Positions 17,552 through 27,669 of a DNA stretch of 64,000 nt are shown piece after piece. This DNA comes from Variovorax sp. OV329 (GTDB taxonomy: Bacteria > Pseudomonadota > Gammaproteobacteria > Burkholderiales > Burkholderiaceae_C). Where the stretch lies: the NCBI RefSeq assembly GCF_900114785.1, contig NZ_FOUG01000004.1, forward strand, positions 186,001 through 250,000, in the 5' to 3' direction. The notes under the pieces are model-generated. The model saw nothing but the letters and a program-made list of their open reading frames with translations, did not search any database and had not been told where the DNA came from. The first letter of the stretch is position 1; the number at the start of each line of letters is the position of its first letter. A program made the translations under genes and the position numbers.

Positions 17552-19603
17552 ATGGCCAACCAAGCCTTGATGGCCAACGCGATCCGCGCGCTGGCGATGG
17601 ACGCCGTTCAACTCGCCAACTCCGGCCACCCGGGCGCGCCGATGGGCATGGCCGACATGGCCGTCGCACTGTGGGGCGACCACCTTCGCCACAACCCGCT
17701 GAACCCGCAGTGGTTCGACCGCGACCGTTTCGTGCTCTCCAACGGCCATGCGTCGATGCTGATCTATTCGGTGCTTCACCTCACCGGCTACGACCTGCCC
17801 GTCCAGGAACTGAAGAACTTCCGCCAGCTGCACAGCAAGACCGCAGGCCACCCCGAGGCGGGCATCACCCCCGGCGTGGAAACCACCACCGGCCCGCTGG
17901 GCCAGGGCATCACCAACGCGGTGGGCTTCGCGCTGGCCGAGAAGCTGATGGCGGCCGAGTTCAACCGTGACGGCCACAGCATCGTCGACCACCACACCTA
18001 TGTGTTCCTGGGCGACGGCTGCCTCATGGAAGGCATCAGCCACGAGGCCTGCGCCCTGGCCGGCGCCTGGAAGCTCTCCAAGCTGATCGCCCTGTACGAC
18101 GACAACGGCATCTCCATCGACGGCCCGGTCAAGCCCTGGTTCGTCGACAACACGGCCGAGCGCTTCAAGGCCTACGGCTGGAACGTGATCGGCCCGGTGG
18201 ACGGGCATGACGCGCCCGAAGTGTCCAAGGCCATCGCCGAAGCCAAGGCGCAGAACGACAAGCCCACGCTGGTCATCTGCAAGACGCAGATCGGCAAGGG
18301 CAGCCCCAACCGCGCCAACACCGCCAAGGCCCACGGCGAGCCCCTGGGCGCCGACGAGATCGGCCTGACCCGCAGTGCGCTGAACTGGCCGCACGCCCCC
18401 TTCGAGCTGCCCACCGCCGTGTACGACGAGTGGGACGCGAAGAAGGCCGGCGCCAAGACCGAAGCGGCCTGGAACGAGAAGTTCGCCGCCTATGCCAAGG
18501 CCTTCCCCGACCTGGCGGCCGAATTCACCCGCCGCATGAAGGGCGAGCTGCCGAAGAACTTCCACCAGACCGCCTTCGACGCGGTGGTGGCAGCCCACAC
18601 CAAGGCCGAGACCGTGGCCAGCCGCAAGGCCTCGCAGCTGGCGCTGGAAGCCTTCACCGCCGCCCTGCCCGAACTGCTGGGCGGCAGCGCCGACCTGACC
18701 GGCTCCAACCTCACCAATACCAAGAGCACGCCCGCGCTGCGCTTCGGCAGCCAGGGCGAGGTGCTGCGCGCCGAGGGCAACGAGCAGAACTCCGACGGCC
18801 TCATCGGCCGCCACATCAACTACGGCGTGCGCGAGTTCGGCATGGCCGCCATCATGAACGGCGTGGCGCTGCACGGCGGCTACATCCCCTATGGCGGCAC
18901 CTTCCTGACCTTCAGCGACTACAGCCGCAATGCCATCCGCATGGCCGCGCTGATGAAGCAGCGCGTGGTGCACGTGTTCACGCACGACTCCATCGGCCTG
19001 GGCGAAGACGGCCCCACGCACCAGTCGATCGAGCATGCGGCCTCGCTGCGCCTGATCCCCAATCTGGACGTCTGGCGTCCGGGCGACACGGCCGAGACCG
19101 CCGTGTCCTGGGCCGTCGCGCTGCAGAACACCACCCGCCCGACCGCGCTGCTGCTGTCGCGCCAGAACCTGCCCTACTCGCCCAAGAGCGACCTCTCGGA
19201 CATCAGCAAGGGCGCCTACGTCCTGGCCGAGCCGGAGCGCGTGGGCCTGAAGAACAAGAAGACGGCGGCGGTGATCATCGCCACCGGCTCGGAAGTCCAG
19301 CTGGCGCTCAAGGCGCAGGAACTGCTGGCTGCGAAGAAGATCGCGGTGCGCGTGGTCTCCATGCCTTCCACCACCACCTTCGACCGCCAGGACGTGGCCT
19401 ACAAGAAGAGCGTGCTGCCCAAGGGCATCAAGCGCGTCGCGGTCGAGATGGGCGCCACCGACGGCTGGTGGAAGTACGGCGTCTCGGCGGTGGTGGGCAT
19501 CGACACCTACGGCGAGTCGGCACCCGCAGGCGTGCTCTTCAAGCACTTCGGCTTCACGGCGGAGAACGTTGCCGCCACGGTGGAAGCGGCGCTCAAGCGC
19601 TGA
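17552..19603 (+). CDS. tkt: Transketolase
   Basis: Transketolase moves two-carbon units between sugar phosphates in the non-oxidative pentose phosphate pathway, using thiamine diphosphate. The 683-residue product is full length. It has [17 protein letters not shown] (21-37), the ThDP-binding GDGCLMEG motif (154-161), a pyrimidine-domain signature with [18 protein letters not shown], and [16 protein letters not shown] near the active-site His. The C-terminal domain is intact. ATG 17552 is preceded by a weak AGAAAG ribosome-binding site. gap follows 45 nt later, probably in one transcript ending at the terminator at about 20674-20704. No RuBisCO or phosphoribulokinase is near, so this is a housekeeping copy rather than a Calvin-cycle cluster. 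Confidence 0.97.
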   Translation: MANQALMANAIRALAMDAVQLANSGHPGAPMGMADMAVALWGDHLRHNPLNPQWFDRDRFVLSNGHASMLIYSVLHLTGYDLPVQELKNFRQLHSKTAGHPEAGITPGVETTTGPLGQGITNAVGFALAEKLMAAEFNRDGHSIVDHHTYVFLGDGCLMEGISHEACALAGAWKLSKLIALYDDNGISIDGPVKPWFVDNTAERFKAYGWNVIGPVDGHDAPEVSKAIAEAKAQNDKPTLVICKTQIGKGSPNRANTAKAHGEPLGADEIGLTRSALNWPHAPFELPTAVYDEWDAKKAGAKTEAAWNEKFAAYAKAFPDLAAEFTRRMKGELPKNFHQTAFDAVVAAHTKAETVASRKASQLALEAFTAALPELLGGSADLTGSNLTNTKSTPALRFGSQGEVLRAEGNEQNSDGLIGRHINYGVREFGMAAIMNGVALHGGYIPYGGTFLTFSDYSRNAIRMAALMKQRVVHVFTHDSIGLGEDGPTHQSIEHAASLRLIPNLDVWRPGDTAETAVSWAVALQNTTRPTALLLSRQNLPYSPKSDLSDISKGAYVLAEPERVGLKNKKTAAVIIATGSEVQLALKAQELLAAKKIAVRVVSMPSTTTFDRQDVAYKKSVLPKGIKRVAVEMGATDGWWKYGVSAVVGIDTYGESAPAGVLFKHFGFTAENVAATVEAALKR

Positions 19604-20650
<1,047 letters not shown>

Positions 20651-20673
20651 GCGAACGGGCTTTCCCCGAAAGA

Positions 20674-20704
20674 CAAAAGGCGCGCCTCAGGGCGCGCCTT
20701 TTTC
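20674..20704 (+). terminator. Intrinsic terminator after gap
   Basis: AAGGCGCGCC (20677-20686) pairs with GGCGCGCCTT (20691-20700) around TCAG. T residues follow and A residues precede it, so it may also serve the convergent monooxygenase gene. Confidence 0.92.
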
Positions 20705-20725
20705 ATTGGGCGGCCGGCGAAAGGC

Positions 20726-21037
20726 TCAGGCCACCGGCTCCAGCACGTGGATCACGCGGCTGGCCAGCAGGTCCTTGGTCTTCTCGCCATAGGCCTTCAT
20801 GTGCGGCGCCACCGCGTGGGCCTGCAGGGCAGGCAGCGTGGCCCACTTCTCGACCACCACGAAGGTGTCCTCGCCGAAGGTGCCCTTGGAAGCCGGCATG
20901 CCCTTGGCGTCGACCGTGGCCTGGTACTCGATGCAGCCGTCCTCGGCCAGCACGGCCGGAACGTTGGCCTGGAAGGCTTCCAGCACGGCAGCCCGCTGGC
21001 CGGGCTTGGCGGTGATGACGGCGACGACATGGATCAT
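20726..21037 (-). CDS. Antibiotic-biosynthesis-monooxygenase (ABM) family protein, putative quinol monooxygenase
   Basis: The 103-residue product has the small dimeric ferredoxin-like ABM fold. It opens MIHVVAVITAKPGQRAAVLE, has the central DGCIEYQATVD and the FVVVEKWATLPALQAH segment, and ends near a conserved FPHM-like site (here VAPHMKAYGEKTKDLL). Members include YgiN-type quinol monooxygenases and many uncharacterised proteins. No cofactor motif is needed in this family. It stands alone, convergent with gap and upstream of the amidase gene on the same strand. The physiological substrate is unknown. Confidence 0.85.
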   Translation of the reverse strand: MIHVVAVITAKPGQRAAVLEAFQANVPAVLAEDGCIEYQATVDAKGMPASKGTFGEDTFVVVEKWATLPALQAHAVAPHMKAYGEKTKDLLASRVIHVLEPVA

Positions 21038-21116
21038 GAACAGGTCTCCAGTAAGAGTGGGGTTGGCGAAGGCCCGAGCCTAAGCAATTTGCGGCGGGCC
21101 TGCCGTCGCCTGTGCA

Positions 21117-22490
21117 TCAGTCGCCTTCCCGCCCCGCCAGTTGACGTGCCAGCGCGATGGTGCTGCGGTCTTCAAGGAAGGGGCCGATGATCTGCACGCC
21201 CAGCGGCAGGCCTTCCGCGTCGCGTGCCATCGGTGCCACGGTGGCGGGCAGCCCGGCCATCGAGGCAATGGTCGACCAGGCGCCCTGTGCGCCGTAAGGG
21301 GTGGGCTGGCCGTCGATGAGCAGCGAGCGGCTGTCGAAGTCCGGGTTCTCGTCGTGCGGGAAGGCCGCGCTGCCCGATGGCGGGCACAGCAGCGCGTCGA
21401 ATTCCTCGAAGAAGGCGCGCCACTGCACGCGGTAGCGGTCGCGCTGGCCCATCAGCCGGATCCAGTCGTGGGCGCTCATCGTGGTGCTGCCGCCCGGCTC
21501 CCACGCGCCTAGAAAGGTGGTGACCAGGGTGGTGTAGCCCTCGGCGATGAGCTTCAGGTCGGGCAGCTTGTCGCTGCTGCGCGAGACCTTGGCGCCGGAC
21601 TGCTCCAGTTGCCGGGCCGACGCCTCCAGCGCGCTGCGCATCGCCGACGAGGTGGCGCAAACGGGGTGCTGGTCCAGCACCAGCACGCGCCAGTCGCGCA
21701 GCCGGGCATGGCGAGGCGGCGGCAGCGCGAGCCGGTAGGCCTTCGCATCGGGCTGGTCGGGGCCGGCGATGGCATCCAGCACGCGGTCCAGGTCGTCGGC
21801 GCTGCGCGCCAGCGGGCCGATCACGGCGGGCCGGTCGCCGGGCTCCACCTGCGTGCCGGGAAAGTCGTGGCCGCGCGTGGGCAGCACGCCGACGCTGGGC
21901 TTGTGGCCGTACAGGCCGCAGAAGTGCGCCGGCACGCGAATCGAGCCGAAGAGGTCCGAGCCCATCTCCAGCGCCACCATGCCAGCGGCCAGTGCCGCGG
22001 CGCCGCCACCGCTGGAGCCGCCGGGCGTGCGCGTGGCATCGTTCGGGTTCACCGTGCGGCCGTACACGGGGTTGGCGCTCTGCCAGTCGCCCAGCGCGGC
22101 CGCCACGTTGGTCTTGCCCAGGATCACCGCGCCCGCGGCCTTCAGGCGCTGCACCGCGACCGCGTCCTGCGCCGGCCGGAAGTCGCGGAAGGGCGGCAGG
22201 CCCCAGGAGGTGGGCAGGCCGGCGACGTTGAAGGATTCCTTCACCGTCATCGGCACCCCCAGCAAGGGCAGACGTTCGCCGCGCGCACGGGCGGCGTCGG
22301 CGGCGCGGGCCTGCTCGCGAGCGCGCTCGAAGTCGCGCAGCACCACGGCGTGGATGGCGCCGTCGAGGGACTCGATCCGGCCGATGGCGGCGTCACACAG
22401 GTCCAGCGCACTGGCCTGGCCGTCGGCGACGGCTTGGGCGCAGGCGACCGCGCCGCGGGCGATCAGGGCTTCGAGCTCGGGCTGGCTCAT
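21117..22490 (-). CDS. Amidase (amidase-signature family)
   Basis: The 457-residue product is an amidase-signature enzyme hydrolysing carboxamides by a Ser-cisSer-Lys triad. Visible parts are Lys84 in VPMTVKESFNVAG, the Gly/Ser loop PGGSSGGGAAALAAG (156-170) with the cis-Ser, and the nucleophile Ser183 in GSDLFGSIRVPAHFCGLYGHKP. The start ATG 22490 gives a normal N-terminus (MSQPELEALIARG); the open frame continues upstream into the regulator gene and is not used. It lies 5 nt after an AraC-type regulator on the same strand, so the regulator and amidase are likely one transcript. Substrate class (amide, aryl acylamide, peptide amide) cannot be told. Confidence 0.9.
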   Translation of the reverse strand: MSQPELEALIARGAVACAQAVADGQASALDLCDAAIGRIESLDGAIHAVVLRDFERAREQARAADAARARGERLPLLGVPMTVKESFNVAGLPTSWGLPPFRDFRPAQDAVAVQRLKAAGAVILGKTNVAAALGDWQSANPVYGRTVNPNDATRTPGGSSGGGAAALAAGMVALEMGSDLFGSIRVPAHFCGLYGHKPSVGVLPTRGHDFPGTQVEPGDRPAVIGPLARSADDLDRVLDAIAGPDQPDAKAYRLALPPPRHARLRDWRVLVLDQHPVCATSSAMRSALEASARQLEQSGAKVSRSSDKLPDLKLIAEGYTTLVTTFLGAWEPGGSTTMSAHDWIRLMGQRDRYRVQWRAFFEEFDALLCPPSGSAAFPHDENPDFDSRSLLIDGQPTPYGAQGAWSTIASMAGLPATVAPMARDAEGLPLGVQIIGPFLEDRSTIALARQLAGREGD

Positions 22491-22495
22491 CGGGT

Positions 22496-23452
22496 TCACT
22501 CCATGGGAAGGTAAAGCTCGGTGCGCAAGTGGTCGGGCGGCGTGTCGCGCGGGTCGTTCAGGTACAGGTCGAAGCCCGGCACGTCGCGCAGGCGGTAGCC
22601 GGTGGCCGGCACCCAGTGGCGGTAGATGGTCTTCCACAGGTCGTGCAGGCCGTCGTAGGCGCCCACGTGGGTGAACACCGCGTAGCGGCCGGCGGGCCAG
22701 TGCTGCCAGTGGAGCTGCGCCTGCCGCAGCGGGATGGGCGGGCGCAGCGAGTGTCCCGTCGAGCCGGACAGCGAGAGGCCGAAGATCGCGCCGTTCCACA
22801 TGCGGCAATGCGGGTCGTCCGGGCCCTGCGGCTCCTCGGGCATGGCGGAGATCAGATGCGTCATCTGCTGCATGAGGCCTGCCTCCTGGAGCGCCGGCAG
22901 CAGCCGGCCGAGCCCCTCGCCTGCCGCGCGAACCATGGTGCCGCCCTGCATGCCTTGGCCGGTGGCGCACAACGCGTCGAAGGCGGGCGCCGCGCTCCAG
23001 CGCGGGTGCAGCGGCGGGGCGGTCTCGCCGGCGGCGGGGGCGGCATCGGGAATCCTGCGCCGGCGGAAGTAGGCGTCCCAGTCAGGCTCCGCGCCCGCGC
23101 GCACGGCGCTGGGCGTGGTGCCCAGTTCGCGCCGCATGGCCTTGGCCAGCGCCTGGGCCGAGGCGAAGCCGACGGACTGGGCCACGTCCAGCACCGGCGC
23201 CCCGCCGGGCTCGCCCAGCAGCTCGCAGGCGCGGCGCAGCCGCCGCCAGCCCAGGTAGCCACCCACGGTCAGGCCGAAGTAGGCGTGGAAGATGCGATGG
23301 AAATGGTGGCGCGACATGGCCGCGCGCTGCGCGAGTTCCTGCGCGTCGAGTTCGGCATCCAGGTGCGCGTCCACATGGATGGCGGCGCGCGACAGCAGTT
23401 CCAGGTAGCGCAGCGGCGAGCGGAGGTGGTGCGGGGTGGCACGCGCATTCAT
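22496..23452 (-). CDS. AraC-family regulator with GyrI-like effector domain
   Basis: The 318-residue product has two AraC-type helix-turn-helix motifs at the N-terminal end (about 25-125: ELAQRAAMSRHHFHRIFHA and VLDVAQSVGFASAQALAKAM). A C-terminal GyrI-like small-molecule-binding domain follows (about 160-318, ending with PATGYRLRDVPGFDLYLND). This layout is that of Rob/SoxS-related and BmrR-type multidrug or stress sensors. It is encoded just upstream of the amidase and probably controls it and itself. The start ATG 23452 is the only good one. Effector unknown. Confidence 0.9.
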   Translation of the reverse strand: MNARATPHHLRSPLRYLELLSRAAIHVDAHLDAELDAQELAQRAAMSRHHFHRIFHAYFGLTVGGYLGWRRLRRACELLGEPGGAPVLDVAQSVGFASAQALAKAMRRELGTTPSAVRAGAEPDWDAYFRRRRIPDAAPAAGETAPPLHPRWSAAPAFDALCATGQGMQGGTMVRAAGEGLGRLLPALQEAGLMQQMTHLISAMPEEPQGPDDPHCRMWNGAIFGLSLSGSTGHSLRPPIPLRQAQLHWQHWPAGRYAVFTHVGAYDGLHDLWKTIYRHWVPATGYRLRDVPGFDLYLNDPRDTPPDHLRTELYLPME

Positions 23453-23683
23453 GCCGCCATTCTGTCCAAGCGCTGCGCCGGACGCGTGTCCCGTTGTGCT
23501 CGGATGGGTGGATCGAAGGGTGGCGGCGCGGGAAAGGGACAGCCGCCGGCATCGGGGTACCGACCGCGTCGGCCGGCTGCCGAGGCAACCCCTACCAGCG
23601 CCGTGCGACTGTCTTGCTGAAGCTTAGTTCGCCTGAATGAACAGAGCGTGACCCGCGCCGGGAAACCTCGGCGCCCGCGCGGG
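23453..23683. other. Intergenic region between AraC regulator and pirin gene
   Basis: No gene is supported in these 231 nt. The left part must hold the regulator promoter (minus strand). At 23650-23658 and 23677-23685 GACCCGCGC and GCGCGGGTC form a perfect 9-bp stem covering the stop codon of the pirin gene. It has no U-tract and may be a weak or Rho-assisted terminator. Confidence 0.5.
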
Positions 23684-24763
23684 TCAGCCCAGCGTCACGC
23701 CGGCGGCAGGCAGCGGCCGTTCCTCGCGGCCGTCGGGATGGCGCGCGAAGCGCTCCGGCTCGCGGCCGTGCACCGGCGCGCCGTCCGGCCAGGGCCAGCC
23801 CCCGAACTGCGTGCGGCGGTAGTCGGCCATGGCCTGCGCGATCTCGGCCTGCGTGTTCATCACGAAGGGCCCGTACTGGGCGACCGGCTCGGCGATCGGC
23901 CGGCCTTGCAGCACCAGGAATTCGCCGGCCGCGTCACCGTTGACCAGTTCCACGTTCTCGCCGGCCGCCAGTTCGATGGCGGCATGGCCGTCGATGCGGC
24001 GGCCACCCACCTGCACAGAAGCGCCCTGGAAGAAATACAGCATCCGTCGCGTGCCCTGGCCGGCGGCTGCGGGCAGCGTCCAGCGCGCGCCGGGCGCCAT
24101 GCGCAGGGTCCAGATCGCGACGTCGGCGCCGTCCTGGGCGGCCCAGGAGGCGGGCGGCGGAGCCAGCGGCTCCAGCTCGCCGGCGCCCGCGCCCACGCCG
24201 GCATCCAGCGGCAGGCGGCCGGCCACGCAGGCCAGCTCGGTCTCGCAGCCCTCGGCGTCCAGCGCGCGCAGGCGCGGAATGTCCTCGGACCAGAACATGG
24301 TGAAGTGCGGCGCCGCCATCTTGTTGCGCGCCGGCAGGTTCAGCCAGATCTGGAACAGCTCCAGGGGATTGGCCTCTTGCGACTTCAGCAGCGGGAACAT
24401 CTCCGAATGCACGATGCCCGCACCGGCGGTGAGCCACTGCACGTCGCCGCCGCCGAAGCGCGCGGCCGCGCCCAGCGAGTCGGAATGATCGATGAGGCCC
24501 TGGCGCACGATGGTCACGGTCTCGAAGCCGCGGTGCGGGTGGCCCGGGAAGCCCGGCACGGTCTCGCCGTGGTACATGCTCCAGCCGTCCTGGCGGCTGA
24601 AATCCTGGCCGATCTGGCGGCCGGCCAGGAGCGACGCATCCGGGCCCATCTGCGCGTTGCCGCGCGGGTAGGCGTCATCGTGATGGACGCAGAACAGGAA
24701 GGGGTCGATGGTGGGCCAGGGGAAGCCCAGGGGCTGGACCTTCAGGACGGGATCGGCGGACAC
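23684..24763 (-). CDS. Pirin-family protein
   Basis: The 359-residue product is a bicupin of the pirin family. It has the metal-binding pattern PGFPGHPHRGFETVTIV, then LIDHSDSLG and GGDVQWLTAGAGIVHSE, which together provide the His and Glu ligands. The C-terminal half is a second cupin (RRMLYFFQGASVQVGG). Some bacterial pirins have quercetin 2,3-dioxygenase activity and others modulate pyruvate dehydrogenase; which applies cannot be read here. GTG 24763 is chosen because AAGGA lies 8 nt upstream and the protein then begins at SADPVLKV; the longer open frame has no better signal. It is slightly longer than usual (about 290), mainly in the middle and C-terminal regions. Confidence 0.88.
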   Translation of the reverse strand: MSADPVLKVQPLGFPWPTIDPFLFCVHHDDAYPRGNAQMGPDASLLAGRQIGQDFSRQDGWSMYHGETVPGFPGHPHRGFETVTIVRQGLIDHSDSLGAAARFGGGDVQWLTAGAGIVHSEMFPLLKSQEANPLELFQIWLNLPARNKMAAPHFTMFWSEDIPRLRALDAEGCETELACVAGRLPLDAGVGAGAGELEPLAPPPASWAAQDGADVAIWTLRMAPGARWTLPAAAGQGTRRMLYFFQGASVQVGGRRIDGHAAIELAAGENVELVNGDAAGEFLVLQGRPIAEPVAQYGPFVMNTQAEIAQAMADYRRTQFGGWPWPDGAPVHGREPERFARHPDGREERPLPAAGVTLG

Positions 24764-24896
24764 GGCGTGTTTCCTTTCGAGGGCGTTCGCAGGCGATGGG
24801 CTGCGATCCATCGCAGATGGGGACGCCGTGCCGGCTTGAAAAGCGCTGCCCGCGCGACAGTGCGGCCCAGCGCTGGAGCGAATGGCCCCGGATGCT

Positions 24897-25373
24897 TCAG
24901 TGGTGGTGGCCGTGCTCGCCGTGCACATGGCGGTGCTCGATCTCCTCGGGCAGCGCGGCGCGCACGCCCGTGACCTTCACGGTGAACTTCAGCGGAATGC
25001 CGGCCCAGGGATGGTTGCCGTCCAGAAGCACCTTGTCGCCCTTGATCTTCATCACCCAGAAGATGTGCGGCTGGCCGTCGTCGAGCGTGCCCTGCAGCTG
25101 GCCGCCGACCTTCACGCCCGGGGGGAACTCCGACTTGGGGATGGTGCGCGCCAGCGATTCGTCGCGCACGCCGAAGGCGTCTTCCGGCGCCAGCGCCAGG
25201 GTGGTCTGGAAGCCCACGGACTGGCCTTCCAGCGCGGCCTCGATCTTGGGCAGCGTGTTCTCGTAGCCGCCGTGCAGGTAGACCATCGGGTCCTTGCTCT
25301 GCTCCATCAGCTTGCCGGCGGCATCGGTCACCTTGAACTGCAGGGTGACGACGGTGTCTTTGGTGATTTGCAT
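24897..25373 (-). CDS. slyD: SlyD-like FKBP-type peptidyl-prolyl isomerase with His-rich tail
   Basis: The 158-residue product has the SlyD layout: an FKBP half (TVVTLQFKVTDAAGKLMEQS; PMVYLHGGYENTLPKIEAAL), an inserted chaperone flap (about 75-130) and the closing DGNHPWAGIPLKFTVKV. It ends with a histidine-rich tail (HRHVHGEHGHHH, last 12 residues), expected to bind nickel or similar metals. It should act in the cytoplasm as a folding helper and metal chaperone. The gene is divergent from a manganese-type Nramp transporter with only about 60 nt between starts, so the two may share regulatory DNA. The assignment to SlyD rather than another FKBP rests on the flap insertion and the tail. Confidence 0.9.
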   Translation of the reverse strand: MQITKDTVVTLQFKVTDAAGKLMEQSKDPMVYLHGGYENTLPKIEAALEGQSVGFQTTLALAPEDAFGVRDESLARTIPKSEFPPGVKVGGQLQGTLDDGQPHIFWVMKIKGDKVLLDGNHPWAGIPLKFTVKVTGVRAALPEEIEHRHVHGEHGHHH

Positions 25374-25434
25374 GATGGGCGCGATTCTCCCAGAGCCGCG
25401 CCGGCCGCGCCGATCGAGGCGAAACTACCCGCCG

Positions 25435-26754
25435 ATGTATCGACTGCCCCGCACCGCCACCGCCCCCTTCTGCCCCTCCGAGGTCCGGGGCAGCGTGGCC
25501 ATCCCGGCCGAATGGCCCTTCTGGCGCAAGCTGATGCGCTACGCCGGCCCGGGCCTGCTGGTGTCGGTGGGCTACATGGACCCGGGCAACTGGGCCACCG
25601 ACATCGAGTCGGGCTCGCGCTTCGGCTATGGCCTGCTTTTCGTGGTGCTGCTGGCGAGCCTGGCGGCCATGCTGCTGCAGACCCTGTGCGTGCGCCTGGG
25701 CGTGGTGGCGAAGAAAGACCTGGCGCAGGGCTGCCGCTCGCACTATTCGCGGGCGATGAGCCGCTTCCTGTGGCTGGGGGCGGAGCTGGCCATCGTGGCC
25801 TGCGACCTGGCCGAGGTGCTGGGCAGCGCGTTGGCCATCCACCTGCTCTTCGGCGTGTCCATCACCACCGGCATCGCCATAACAGCCTTCGACACGCTGC
25901 TGGTGCTGGGACTGCAGGGCGCCGGCTTCCGGCGGGTGGAGGCCATCGTGCTGGGCCTGGTGGGCACCATCACCGCCTGCTTCGTCGTGGAACTGGCCAT
26001 GTCGCAGCCGAACTGGCTGGGCGTGGCGGTGGGCTTCGTGCCCAGCCTGGAGCGGCTGCAGCAGCCGGGCGCGCTCTACCTGGCCATCGGCATCGTGGGC
26101 GCCACGGTGATGCCGCACAACCTGTACCTGCACTCGTCCATCGTGCAGACGCGGGTGGTGTCCGACACGCCCGCTGGCCGGCGTGAGGCCATCCGCTTCT
26201 GCACCATCGACACCGTGGCCTCGCTGTCGCTGGCGCTGCTGGTGAACGCGGCGATCATGATCCTGGCGGCCAGCGCCTTCCACGGCAACGGCCACACCGA
26301 GGTGGCCGACATCGCCGATGCCCATCGCCTCATCGAGCCGCTGGTGGGCAGCGCGCTGGCGGCGCTGCTGTTCGGCGTGGCGCTGCTGGCCTCGGGCCAG
26401 AGCTCCACCTTCACCGGCACCATTGCGGGCCAGATCATCATGGAAGGCTTCCTCGACCTGAAGATCCCCTGCTGGCAACGCCGCCTGCTCACCCGCGCGC
26501 TGGCGCTGGTGCCGGCCTTCGTGGGCGTGTGGATCTTCGGCGACGCGGGCATCGGCAAGATGCTGGTGCTCAGCCAGGTGATCCTGAGCTTCCAGCTGCC
26601 CTTCGCGATCTGGCCGCTGCTGCGCTTCACCGGCGACCGCGCGCTGATGGGCGAGTTTGCGACCGGCCCGATCGTGAAGGCGCTCGCGTGGACGCTGTTC
26701 GGCGTGATCAGCGCGGCCAACGTGTGGCTGGTGGGCAGCGCACTCTTCGGCTGA
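25435..26754 (+). CDS. mntH: Nramp-family divalent metal transporter (MntH)
   Basis: The 439-residue product is a proton-coupled Mn(II)/Fe(II) importer in the inner membrane. It has the defining VGYMDPGNWATDIESGS (metal-site DPGN motif in TM1) and GATVMPHNLYLHS (MPH motif in TM6). About eleven hydrophobic helices run to the C-terminus. ATG 25435 follows the stop of the open upstream reading and gives MYRLPRTATAPF. It is divergent from slyD and convergent with a cytochrome gene (9 nt). A manganese or iron regulator site could be expected between it and slyD, but none is clear by eye. Confidence 0.93.
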   Translation: MYRLPRTATAPFCPSEVRGSVAIPAEWPFWRKLMRYAGPGLLVSVGYMDPGNWATDIESGSRFGYGLLFVVLLASLAAMLLQTLCVRLGVVAKKDLAQGCRSHYSRAMSRFLWLGAELAIVACDLAEVLGSALAIHLLFGVSITTGIAITAFDTLLVLGLQGAGFRRVEAIVLGLVGTITACFVVELAMSQPNWLGVAVGFVPSLERLQQPGALYLAIGIVGATVMPHNLYLHSSIVQTRVVSDTPAGRREAIRFCTIDTVASLSLALLVNAAIMILAASAFHGNGHTEVADIADAHRLIEPLVGSALAALLFGVALLASGQSSTFTGTIAGQIIMEGFLDLKIPCWQRRLLTRALALVPAFVGVWIFGDAGIGKMLVLSQVILSFQLPFAIWPLLRFTGDRALMGEFATGPIVKALAWTLFGVISAANVWLVGSALFG

Positions 26755-26763
26755 GCGGCCGCT

Positions 26764-27669
26764 TCAGCCGTGCGGCTGCGGCGCCAGGCTCTTGAGATAC
26801 AGGTAGAGCGCGCGCACGTCGACCTCGTTCATCTCGCGCAGCGAGCCGAAGGGCATCACCTTGATGGCCTGGCCGTCGGGGCGCTCGCCGGTCTTGAACA
26901 TCTTCGCGAAGCTCTGCGCATCGGGGTAGCGCGGCATGGCCGAACCGGCGCCGGGCGTGAGGTTGGCGGCAGCCGGCCAGTCGGGCGGCCCGCCCGGCAC
27001 CTTGCCGCCGGCCAGCTTCGCGCCATGGCAGCCCAGGCACATGTTGGCCACGTAGGCGCCATGCTCCAGGGTCACGGCGTCGGGCACCGGCTTCTCGGGC
27101 GCCTTCGCGTGGTCGATGCGGCCGGCCGCGTCGTGGATCAGGCCGAAGCCGTACATCGCGCGCACCGGCAGCGGCAGGTCCAGCACCGGGCCACCGCCCT
27201 CGGCCGGCGGCATGTGGCGGACGTAGGCCACCAGGGCGGCCAGGTCCTCGTCGGTGAAGCGGTTGTAGTCCTCGCTGGGCATGATCATCAACGCGCGGCC
27301 CTGCGGGTTCACGCCGTGGCGGATGGCGCGCACCCAGTCCACCGGCTGGTAGGCTTTCACCACGCTGCCCGGGCCGGGGCTGATGTTGGGGCCGGCGATG
27401 CGCATGCCCTTGCCGTCGTCCAGGAACATGTTCCCGTTGCCCTTGGCGCCGTGGCAGTCCACGCAGCCGCGCGAGGAGAACAGGTAGCGCCCGCGCTCGA
27501 TGGCCGCGGCATCGTCCTTGTAGGCCACGGGCTGCACGGCGATCTCCACGTGCCGCTGCATCTTGCGCCTGGCCAGCTGGTCGCCCGCGAAGATCGCCAC
27601 GGCGGCCAGTGCAATCAGGACCAGCAGCGCGATGAGGATGCGTCGGGTCCAGCGCCCGGCGCGGCTCAT
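26764..27669 (-). CDS. Membrane-anchored dihaem cytochrome c
   Basis: The 301-residue product has one N-terminal membrane anchor (about 11-29). Two c-type haem sites follow: CVDCH at 69-73 and CLGCH at 211-215, each in a cytochrome-c domain with a downstream Met that could be the sixth ligand (LMIMPSEDY; IKVMPFGSL). It should carry electrons in the periplasm. The start ATG 27669 overlaps the end of the upstream dioxygenase gene by 4 nt (ATGA), so the pair is co-translated. Similar two-haem proteins act as electron acceptors of membrane alcohol or aldehyde dehydrogenases; no such dehydrogenase is nearby. Its partner is unknown. Confidence 0.9.
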   Translation of the reverse strand: MSRAGRWTRRILIALLVLIALAAVAIFAGDQLARRKMQRHVEIAVQPVAYKDDAAAIERGRYLFSSRGCVDCHGAKGNGNMFLDDGKGMRIAGPNISPGPGSVVKAYQPVDWVRAIRHGVNPQGRALMIMPSEDYNRFTDEDLAALVAYVRHMPPAEGGGPVLDLPLPVRAMYGFGLIHDAAGRIDHAKAPEKPVPDAVTLEHGAYVANMCLGCHGAKLAGGKVPGGPPDWPAAANLTPGAGSAMPRYPDAQSFAKMFKTGERPDGQAIKVMPFGSLREMNEVDVRALYLYLKSLAPQPHG

